Assembly (NCBI GenBank): GCA_937916485.1
Contig: CALFSV010000371.1
Span: 1-12,171 of the forward strand
DNA length: 12,171 nucleotides
Direction: 5' to 3'
Source: an uncultured Paracoccaceae bacterium
GTDB taxonomy: Bacteria; Pseudomonadota; Alphaproteobacteria; Rhodobacterales; Rhodobacteraceae
Of the stretch, positions 6,261 through 12,171 are shown one piece after another. The position numbers and the translations under genes were made by a program. Position 1 is the stretch's first letter. The number at the start of each line of letters is the position of its first letter. The notes beneath the pieces were generated by a model, which was not told the origin of the DNA, ran no database searches, and was given only the letters and a program-made list of their open reading frames with translations.

Positions 6261-7967
6261 AAAGTTGACCTTAGCCAATGGCATCCTGTTGCCTCAAGCA
6301 GCGACCTTCCATTACGACATGTTTATCAGGGCCAACTTTGGGGGCATGAATTAGCCATTTGGCGCGCTGATGACGGCCATGTAAATGTCTGGGAAAATAG
6401 GTGCCTGCATCGTGGTGTACGGTTAAGCATAGGTCTGAACGAGGGTAGTGAACTCCGTTGTCTTTATCATGGGTGGCGATATGCGAATCGAACCGCAGGC
6501 TGCACCTATATTCCGGCCCATCCTGCTGACGCACCCGCTCGCACCGTTTGCAACAATACTTATCAATGTATTGAGAAGTATGGGCTTGTTTGGTCAGCTG
6601 TGGCGCCTGAAAGAAGTTTTGAGACGCCTGTTACATTAACGGATACAGCACCCTTAACTTTGCGTGCAATTCCAATAAACGCTCCATCTGACTTAGTGCA
6701 AAAATTTGCGACCGATTACCCTTATGGAATGGTGACGCATAAGAGCGACACATCTATGACCCTTCAATCTGGGGCGTCAGAGTTGCAACTATTTTTCCAA
6801 CCTGTTGATTCAGGGAAAACAATCATACGTGGCTTGTTGATACCCCAACCAGTCGATCCCATCGTTGCTCTGAGGCATCATAATGCGATGATGACAGCCT
6901 TACGAGACAAAATAGAACTGGCCGTGAGTGGTCTCTCTCCTCCCCGAGCTATAGAGGTGGAATTTAAGCCTGTTGCTAAAGATCTCGCTCAAATGCCAAA
7001 CATTAATACTGCTGGCCCAAAGGTTGAGTTTCGTGCAAAGGTTGCTAAAAAATGGATTACATCTCAAAATGTTATGGCATTTCGGCTTGAGGCGTTTAGC
7101 GAACAATTCCCAACCTTCCAACCCGGTGCACACATAGACGTCAGCCTACCTAACGGTATGCTGCGGCAATATTCACTAACAAATGGACCAGGTCAAACCG
7201 ATCACTACACTATCGGTGTTAAACGTGATGTCGCATCTCGTGGCGGATCAATATGCCTTCATGATGATGTTCAAGAAGGCGATGTCATTGCAATATCGGC
7301 GCCACATAACAACTTTCCACTTCGCCGTGATGCGGTGAAAACGATTCTAATTTCAGGCGGTATAGGTATCACACCTTTACTCTCTATGGCTCAAGCGCTT
7401 AAAGCTCAGGGACTACCATTCGAGCTGCATATCTTTGTTCAAACCGCAGCTGATTTGGCGTTTCCGGAGATCTTGCATGACTTGGATGGTCTTACAAAAA
7501 CTTACATGGGGCTCTCGCCGCGAGCAACACGCAATGTAATTTCTGGTGTTCTTGCTAATTATGTTGCGGCTCAACATGTCTATATATGTGGTCCTGGTGT
7601 AATGTTGGAGGCGGCTCGTGAAGCTGCAAAGAAGTGTGGATGGCCAGACGAAGCGGTTCATTTTGAGTATTTTAAAAATTCGAAAGAAATTGACTATAAG
7701 ACGACCTTTGAAATAGCGCTATCCCGGTCAGCGTTGACCCTACAAGTGCCGGCAGGCAAGACAATTCTGCAGATTTTAAGAGAAAATGGGATCGAAGTCC
7801 CAAGTTCCTGCGAACAAGGTGCTTGCGGCACATGTTTGATGACTGTGATCGGGGGTGAGCCTGATCATCAGGATGTATATCTTTCGACAAAAGAGAAGGC
7901 GTCGAACCAAAAGATCATTACTTGTGTTTCACGGTCAAAATCAAACCAACTTGTTTTGGATATATAG
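6258..7967 (+). CDS. ndmD: NdmD-like reductase: Rieske domain fused to FMN/NADH/ferredoxin reductase
   Basis: A 569-residue electron-transfer protein. Residues 1-115 form a Rieske domain: Cys49-x-His51 (RCLHRG) and Cys68-x2-His71 (RCLYHGWRY) bind a [2Fe-2S] cluster. Residues of about 120-250 look like a degenerate oxygenase catalytic domain without iron ligands. From about 255 a phthalate-dioxygenase-reductase-type module follows: flavin motif RQYSLTN (303-309), NAD-binding ISGGIGITPLLSM (365-377) and YICGPG (442-447), then a plant-type ferredoxin with Cys518-x4-Cys523-x2-Cys526-x29-Cys556. The fusion of Rieske and reductase is the hallmark of NdmD, which serves NdmA, NdmB and NdmC in caffeine-degrading Pseudomonas (about 588 residues, from memory). 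Here it presumably moves electrons from NADH to the NdmC-like protein encoded 13 bp upstream, which lacks its own cluster. The gene is AT-rich and intact; its stop overlaps the next gene's ribosome-binding site. Product class is near certain; the NdmD assignment rests on architecture and neighbours. Confidence 0.82.
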   Translation: MKVDLSQWHPVASSSDLPLRHVYQGQLWGHELAIWRADDGHVNVWENRCLHRGVRLSIGLNEGSELRCLYHGWRYANRTAGCTYIPAHPADAPARTVCNNTYQCIEKYGLVWSAVAPERSFETPVTLTDTAPLTLRAIPINAPSDLVQKFATDYPYGMVTHKSDTSMTLQSGASELQLFFQPVDSGKTIIRGLLIPQPVDPIVALRHHNAMMTALRDKIELAVSGLSPPRAIEVEFKPVAKDLAQMPNINTAGPKVEFRAKVAKKWITSQNVMAFRLEAFSEQFPTFQPGAHIDVSLPNGMLRQYSLTNGPGQTDHYTIGVKRDVASRGGSICLHDDVQEGDVIAISAPHNNFPLRRDAVKTILISGGIGITPLLSMAQALKAQGLPFELHIFVQTAADLAFPEILHDLDGLTKTYMGLSPRATRNVISGVLANYVAAQHVYICGPGVMLEAAREAAKKCGWPDEAVHFEYFKNSKEIDYKTTFEIALSRSALTLQVPAGKTILQILRENGIEVPSSCEQGACGTCLMTVIGGEPDHQDVYLSTKEKASNQKIITCVSRSKSNQLVLDI

Positions 7968-7978
7968 GGAACCAGTAA

Positions 7979-8608
7979 ATGAAATTATATGACTACGAAC
8001 TGTCTGGAAATTGTTACAAAGTACGGCTGTTTCTAAGTATTTTGGGTTTAAATTTTGATACCAAGCCGATAGATTTCTACCCTGGACGTGAACATAAGTC
8101 GAAAGCTCTGCTGTCGCTTAATCCACTTGGGCAATTACCAATTTTTGAAGATTCAGATGCAACTTTTTGCGGGTCAGATGTCATTCTGTCTTATATTGCT
8201 GAAAATTACGACAAATCTGGGTTCTGGTATCCTAAAAAACAGCGTTTGAGCATCGACAATTGGATGCGAGTAGCAGATGAAATAACTGCAACGGCATCGG
8301 CTGCTCGCCTGCATGACACATTTTTTTATGATTTGGATATTGAAACCGCGCGTGCTGGCGCACACCGGTTGTTTCGAATTCTAGATGAACATCTATGGTT
8401 TTCCGAAAAACGTGGAGACGATTGGCTCGTTGAAACGCCGTTTCCAACCATCGCTGATATAAGTTGTTTCCCTTATGTTGCCCTTTCGGAAGAAGGTGGA
8501 ATTTCTAGGATGGATTTCCCAGCGATTCGACGTTGGTGCGATCGTGTTAAGCGGATCGATGGTTTCATTACTATGCCGGGGATATTCCCTACCAGCAAAG
8601 CTGCATAA
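7979..8608 (+). CDS. ndmE: NdmE-like glutathione S-transferase family protein
   Basis: A 209-residue GST-fold protein. The N-terminal thioredoxin-like domain (1-75) starts MKLYDYELSGNCYKVRLFLSI, with Ser9 or Cys12 at the usual catalytic position, and has the cis-proline segment NPLGQLPIFED (48-58). A helical C-terminal domain follows, with the GST capping-box region FPTIADISCFPY (about 154-165). At the glutathione gamma-glutamyl site, where GSTs usually have (E/D)S, this protein has Gly65-Ser66 (FCGSDVILSYIA), so glutathione binding or catalysis may be weakened. In Pseudomonas putida CBB5 the GST-like NdmE is needed to form the NdmCDE complex, apparently as a structural partner, and the gene order ndmC-ndmD-ndmE here fits that. 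ATG at 7979 has AGGGA (7966-7970) overlapping the previous stop, with an 11-bp gap. It is the last gene of the operon; I see no clear terminator after it. Alone it would be only a generic GST; context gives the name. Confidence 0.7.
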   Translation: MKLYDYELSGNCYKVRLFLSILGLNFDTKPIDFYPGREHKSKALLSLNPLGQLPIFEDSDATFCGSDVILSYIAENYDKSGFWYPKKQRLSIDNWMRVADEITATASAARLHDTFFYDLDIETARAGAHRLFRILDEHLWFSEKRGDDWLVETPFPTIADISCFPYVALSEEGGISRMDFPAIRRWCDRVKRIDGFITMPGIFPTSKAA

Positions 8609-8933
8609 CACTCTGATATTTACAGACCATGGTTAGGCACCTAGCAGATGTTTTAAACTTTAGGATAAACCTCTGAAAATTGGTGCTGAAATAAATAATT
8701 GTTCCAATTGTTAAGGCGAACGAAATATGTTGGCTCGTTTGGTCAAGTATCAAGCAGTCAGACCTAATCAGGTACTAATCGAAACAGATTTAATCGCTGA
8801 CGCAATACTGATGGACCAACCGACCCTCATGCATTAGAATTCACAAGCATTAATCAAGTGTGTTTGATCAAGCTCGAGTGATCAATTAATAGATCTTACG
8901 TTTTATTCGCACTTAAGAAACTAGAAAGGATAT
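8609..8933. other. AT-rich intergenic region between the ndmE-like and BMP transporter genes
   Basis: About 325 bp with no supported gene or RNA. There is no strong intrinsic terminator for the upstream operon. A tandem repeat of AATTGTT lies near 8697-8712. The clearest element is the spaced inverted repeat at 8864-8885 before the binding-protein gene. Length and content suggest that the binding-protein gene has its own promoter, but no good -35/-10 pair can be assigned. Confidence 0.45.
8864..8885. promoter_or_regulatory. Inverted repeat TTGATCA-N8-TGATCAA, candidate operator of the BMP gene
   Basis: Two perfect 7-bp arms (8864-8870 and 8879-8885) flank AGCTCGAG, which itself contains the palindrome CTCGAG. 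The arms are 15 bp apart start to start, about 50 bp before the transporter gene. The size and symmetry suit a GntR- or LacI-type dimer. It is not an FNR box, which would need TTGAT-N4-ATCAA. Confidence 0.35.
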
Positions 8934-10016
8934 ATGGTGAAACTACTAAGAGTATTTATGTCAGCAGTTGTATTGGCAGTTGGATGCGTTGTGCCGTCCT
9001 ATGCTGACGAACCCAAAGATAAAGTAAAAGTTGGATTTATTTATGTAGGCCCAACAGGTGATCATGGGTGGACATATCGTCACGATATTGGTCGTCAGCA
9101 AGTAGAGGCGGAATACGGTGATAAAGTTGAAACTGTGTACGTGGAGAGTGTGCCAGAAGGCCCAGATTCAGAGCGAGTAATGACGCAGATGGCTCTGAAT
9201 GGCGCAGACATTATCTTCGCAACATCGTTTGGTTATATGGATGCTGTGTTGAATGTGGCCAAAAAGTTTCCAAATGTAAAATTTGAGCATGCAACTGGTT
9301 ACAAGCAGGCAGATAACGCTGCAAATTATGGTTTGAAATTATATCAAGCACGACACGTTCAAGGTGTTATTGCCGGTATGATGACAAAAACAAATAAAAT
9401 TTGCTACGTTGCATCATTTCCAATTCCAGAAGTCATGCGTGAAATTAACACATACTATTTAGGTGCAAAAAAAATGAACCCTGATGTAGAACTCTCTATT
9501 ACCTGGGTTTACACTTGGTATAATCCGGGCTTGGAAGGTGATGCTGCAAACGTAATGATCCAACAGGGGTGTGACGTGGTTGCCCAGCATACTGACTCAC
9601 CCGCACCACTCACAGCGGCTCAAGAAGCTGGGGTCGTGGGCTTTGGACAAGCGTCAGATCAAATGAAGTTCGCGCCTAAGGCACAGCTGACAGCTACGAT
9701 AGATAACTGGGGTCCATACTACATCGACAAAGTTGGCCAGGTGCTTGATGGAACTTGGACCACAGGTGATTACTTTGGCCACATGAACACCGGCGCAGTA
9801 GGCATGGCGCCATTCGCTAATATGCCTGCAGAGGTGGAAGCTGAAGCACAGCGTGTTAAAGATGCGATTAGTGCGGGCGAATTGTTTGGATTTACCGGCC
9901 CGATCAACAAGCAAGACGGAACAGCGTTTCTTGCGGAAGGTGAAGTAGCGACACGTATGCAACTAGACACTATGGACTTCTATGTTGAAGGTATAACGGC
10001 ATCGCCACCTACCTAA
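8934..10016 (+). CDS. BMP family ABC transporter substrate-binding protein (purine-type)
   Basis: A 360-residue periplasmic binding protein of the basic membrane protein (BMP/PnrA) family, whose known members bind purine nucleosides or bases. The signal peptide has Lys3/Arg6, a hydrophobic core (8-20) and a likely signal peptidase I site at SYA/DEP (24/25). LAVGC (14-18) is only a poor lipobox. The ligand region GPTGDHGWTYRHDIGR (39-54) is the proteobacterial variant of the family's DxxFN-like segment; FATSFGYMDAV, TWYNPG (194-199) and QHTDSPAP (218-225) are further family signatures. AAAGGA ends only three bases before ATG 8934 but six before the in-frame GTG at 8937, so translation may really start at the GTG, one residue shorter. 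It lies 325 bp after the ndmE-like gene in the same orientation and is AT-rich like it, and converges with two permease genes of the matching transporter class. Purine or methylpurine uptake is inferred. Confidence 0.85.
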   Translation: MVKLLRVFMSAVVLAVGCVVPSYADEPKDKVKVGFIYVGPTGDHGWTYRHDIGRQQVEAEYGDKVETVYVESVPEGPDSERVMTQMALNGADIIFATSFGYMDAVLNVAKKFPNVKFEHATGYKQADNAANYGLKLYQARHVQGVIAGMMTKTNKICYVASFPIPEVMREINTYYLGAKKMNPDVELSITWVYTWYNPGLEGDAANVMIQQGCDVVAQHTDSPAPLTAAQEAGVVGFGQASDQMKFAPKAQLTATIDNWGPYYIDKVGQVLDGTWTTGDYFGHMNTGAVGMAPFANMPAEVEAEAQRVKDAISAGELFGFTGPINKQDGTAFLAEGEVATRMQLDTMDFYVEGITASPPT

Positions 10017-10050
10017 GGTTGTCCGTAAAAAGGTCTTTATAGGACAGATA

Positions 10051-10083
10051 TGTGAGGCCGGCCTAACTGCCGGCCTCACATTT
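10051..10083 (+). terminator. Strong intrinsic terminator after the BMP gene
   Basis: A perfect 12-bp stem, TGTGAGGCCGGC (10051-10062) pairing with GCCGGCCTCACA (10069-10080), around a six-base loop CTAACT, is followed by TTTGTTG. It lies 34 bp after the binding-protein stop and between convergent genes. The T-rich side faces the plus strand, so it mainly ends BMP transcription but could also stop the opposing permease transcript. Confidence 0.8.
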
Positions 10084-10152
10084 GTTGAAACATATGTGTT
10101 AAATGTATCGTCAACCCAACGCGCGGTATCGTTGCAAGTAGAATGCGAGCAG

Positions 10153-11085
10153 TCAGCGTGAAGCATGGAATACACGGCCAAGTGCTGCTGGTGCATTCAA
10201 TGCTGATCTTGATCGATTAGCAGACATCACTACGAGGACAACTATGGTCATCACGTAAGGTGACATCGACAAATACTCAACTGGAATTGATATACCGGCA
10301 GCTTGAAAGTTCAGCTGCAAAACGGCGACACCACCAAAAAGATAAGCACCCAGAAGCGCACGGGCTGGTTTCCAGCTCGCAAACACAACAATGGCCAGGG
10401 CGATCCAACCCGCTCCAGCGGTCATACCTTCCGTCCATTGTGGCACGCGCACCAGTGAGAGCGATGCACCCCCTAGTCCGGCACATGCGCCGCCAAACAT
10501 AATTGCTAATATGCGGACTTTGACGACCTTGTAGCCCAGAGCATGGGCCGCATCATGGCTTTCTCCCACAGCACGTAGGATCAAACCGCCACGAGTATAT
10601 TTCAAAAACCACCAAACTCCAGCAACCAAGACCAAAGCGACGTAAACTGTGATGTCATGAGAAAACAAAATCGGGCCGAGGATGGGGATGTCGCTAATAA
10701 CAGGCAGATCCAGCTTTGCACTCGCTGGGGGCTTAATCCCGATATAGCTTTGCCCCATAAGCGCTGAAAGTCCTAGGCCAAAGAGAGTTAGCGCCAAGCC
10801 CGTGGCGACTTGGTTTGATAGAAAAAATTGCGTCAAAAGAGCAAAGACCAAGGAGAGGGCCGCACCGCCAAGCGCAGCGCAGAGAAAACCGATGATCGGC
10901 GATCCGGTCCCTACGGCCGCGGCAAAGCCGGCAATGGCTCCAATGATCATCATACCTTCAACCCCAAGGTTCAAAACCCCAGATTTCTCGACCACCAATT
11001 CCCCAATCGCGGCCAATAAAATAGGTGTTGCGGCCACCATGAGCGAGGCGACCAAGAGCGTTGGGCTAATTGAGCTTAAATCCAT
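10153..11085 (-). CDS. ABC transporter permease, BPD_transp_2 family (second subunit of a BMP-type nucleoside/purine importer)
   Basis: A 310-residue inner-membrane permease with many hydrophobic segments. It belongs to the branched-chain/ribose-type permease family used with BMP binding proteins (compare YufQ/NupQ-type subunits). The segment VVEKSGVLNLGVEGMMIIGA after the first membrane helix is the family signature. GESHDAAHALGYKVVKVRILAIMFGGACAGLGGA is the cytoplasmic coupling region followed by a helix. The start MDLSSISPTLL (ATG at 11083-11085) has AGGA ten bases upstream. The frame opens further to a GTG at 11154, but that would overlap the upstream permease and add a non-family hydrophilic stretch. 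It lies 49 bp after the upstream permease in the same operon. GC-rich, unlike the facing binding-protein gene. Confidence 0.88.
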   Translation of the reverse strand: MDLSSISPTLLVASLMVAATPILLAAIGELVVEKSGVLNLGVEGMMIIGAIAGFAAAVGTGSPIIGFLCAALGGAALSLVFALLTQFFLSNQVATGLALTLFGLGLSALMGQSYIGIKPPASAKLDLPVISDIPILGPILFSHDITVYVALVLVAGVWWFLKYTRGGLILRAVGESHDAAHALGYKVVKVRILAIMFGGACAGLGGASLSLVRVPQWTEGMTAGAGWIALAIVVFASWKPARALLGAYLFGGVAVLQLNFQAAGISIPVEYLSMSPYVMTIVVLVVMSANRSRSALNAPAALGRVFHASR

Positions 11086-11134
11086 GACAGATATGTCCTG
11101 TTTGCAATCAAGTCTGGGTGGCCTGTGCAGATTT

Positions 11135-12171
11135 TCATGGGTGGCTCCCCGCACTTGCTAATTTAAGTTTGAAGTTCGTCAGCATGTCGAGGGCAAGTAG
11201 AAAAAACAGCAACATGCCTTGAAAGGCCTGGATCGCCGCAGAGGGCAGGCCGAGGCTGGATTGCGCAATCTCGCCACCAATATAGGTCAGTGCCATGAGC
11301 AGTCCGGCCAAGAGGATACCAATCGGATGGAGCCGGCCCAAAAATGCCACAATGATGGCCGTGAACCCGTAGCCGACATTGAAATCAATACTGATTTGTC
11401 CGCTGGGTCCGGAGACTTCAAACATGCCGGCCAGCCCCGCCAAAGCGCCACTAAATCCAAGGCAATAAACCACAAGCCGCTTTGGATTGACCCCGGCAAA
11501 TTTAGCCGCCTTGGGGCTTTCCCCGGTCAAACGAATGTGAAAGCCCATTTGATGCCGCGCCAGTAAGACATAGGCAAAAATCACGGCGATGAAGGCAAAC
11601 ATAACGCCCATGTGAATGCCGGTGCCTGTCCAAAGCTCTGCATTGTGCGCGCTGGCGTATTGCTGCAAATTGCGAGATCCGGGAAAGCCAAATCCTTCAG
11701 GGTTTTTCAACAAACCGAGCGACATAGACGCCAGCAGCTGTTCTGCGACATAGACCAGCATGAGGCTCACTAAGATTTCGTTAGTGCCGAACCTTGTTTT
11801 CAAAATCGCAGGAATCATCGCCCAGACAAAGCCGCCCAATGCGCCAAAAAAGATCATGGTGGGAAAAATGAACGCGCTTTGCGCCGGGTAGACAGCCAGC
11901 GCCACGCCTGCGCCACAAATCGCACCGATGATATATTGTCCCTCGGCGCCAATGTTCCAAATGCCAGCGCGGAACCCCATCGACAAACCGATGGCGATCA
12001 TAATCAAAGGCGCGCCTTTAACCAAAAGCTGCGGGCGATAATACCAAGCAAATTCGGAGAACAGTGGATCATAGAAAATTGTGCGGATGGCTTCAAAGGG
12101 ATCCTTTCCCAAAACGGCAAACATGATGCCGCCGCCGATCATCGTGGCAAAAACGGCCAGAACCGGAGCCA
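11135..12171 (-). CDS. ABC transporter permease, BPD_transp_2 family (first subunit), 5' end outside the window
   Basis: An inner-membrane permease of the YufP/NupP type and partner of the following permease. At least 335 residues are seen. The frame stays open to the window edge with hydrophobic codons (A-P-V-L-A-V-F-A-T) before the first visible Met, so the true start lies to the right and the gene is only partial here. GFRAGIWNIGAEGQYIIGA is the conserved segment of this family, and TGESPKAAKFAGVNPKRLVVYCLGFSGALAGLAG is the coupling-helix region. Polar residues before the first helices (AVLGKDPFEAIRTIF...) match the large N-terminal loop of this subunit type. An ATP-binding subunit is expected further right, because the usual order is ATPase, permease, permease. 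Together with a BMP binding protein these would import nucleosides or purine bases. Confidence 0.88.
   Translation of the reverse strand, partial: APVLAVFATMIGGGIMFAVLGKDPFEAIRTIFYDPLFSEFAWYYRPQLLVKGAPLIMIAIGLSMGFRAGIWNIGAEGQYIIGAICGAGVALAVYPAQSAFIFPTMIFFGALGGFVWAMIPAILKTRFGTNEILVSLMLVYVAEQLLASMSLGLLKNPEGFGFPGSRNLQQYASAHNAELWTGTGIHMGVMFAFIAVIFAYVLLARHQMGFHIRLTGESPKAAKFAGVNPKRLVVYCLGFSGALAGLAGMFEVSGPSGQISIDFNVGYGFTAIIVAFLGRLHPIGILLAGLLMALTYIGGEIAQSSLGLPSAAIQAFQGMLLFFLLALDMLTNFKLKLASAGSHP

Noticed and set aside
5375..8608. Aromatic-ring dioxygenase or carnitine/glycine-betaine demethylase operon
   Set aside because: Those systems keep the Rieske cluster on the catalytic subunit and have a reductase without an N-terminal Rieske domain; here the arrangement is the opposite and a GST-like gene is included.
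11086..11154. Longer start (GTG 11154) for the second permease
   Set aside because: It would add a hydrophilic stretch unlike the family and overlap the upstream permease; ATG 11085 begins right at the expected membrane segment.
1..12171. CRISPR arrays, tRNA/rRNA genes, insertion sequences, attachment sites
   Set aside because: No regularly spaced repeats, cloverleaf-like sequence, transposase or integrase frame, or flanking direct repeats were recognised on either strand.

Overview
The window looks like chromosomal DNA from a marine alphaproteobacterium, probably Rhodobacteraceae/Roseobacter group. This is inferred from the gene repertoire (a dimethylglycine-dehydrogenase-like FAD/GcvT protein, a DauA-like FAD oxidoreductase, a BMP-type purine transporter, an SH3-like periplasmic protein next to an M3 peptidase) and from base composition; no taxonomic marker gene is present.

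Layout. (1) 1-4823, GC-rich: the 3' end of an M3 metallopeptidase (+), a convergent small secreted SH3-like protein (-), a divergent 832-residue FAD/GcvT-type N-methylglycine dehydrogenase (+), and a convergent DauA-like FAD-dependent amine/D-amino-acid oxidoreductase (-). (2) About 4840-10080, clearly AT-richer: a gene-free stretch of about 550 bp, a tight three-gene operon (5375-8608), a gap of about 325 bp, and a BMP-family ABC substrate-binding protein (8934-10016) ending in a strong hairpin terminator. (3) 10153-12171, GC-rich again: two BPD_transp_2-type ABC permeases on the minus strand, the first one cut by the window end.

The central system is the three-gene operon, which I read as an NdmCDE-like N-demethylase. 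Gene 1 is a non-heme-iron Rieske-oxygenase catalytic subunit that keeps the mononuclear iron site but has no Rieske cluster motif. Gene 2 has the missing Rieske cluster fused to a complete FMN/NADH/plant-type ferredoxin reductase, but no iron site. Gene 3 is a glutathione-S-transferase-like protein. Exactly this split is known for the 7-methylxanthine N7-demethylase of caffeine-degrading Pseudomonas putida CBB5 (NdmC, NdmD, NdmE). Electrons would run NADH -> FMN -> plant-type [2Fe-2S] -> Rieske [2Fe-2S] in NdmD, then across the subunit interface to Fe(II) in NdmC, releasing the N-methyl group as formaldehyde.

The neighbouring BMP protein and permeases belong to a transporter family that takes up purine nucleosides and bases, so the region plausibly imports and N-demethylates a methylated purine. 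No ndmA/ndmB, xanthine dehydrogenase, formaldehyde-oxidation gene or transporter ATPase lies inside the window, so the substrate remains inference.
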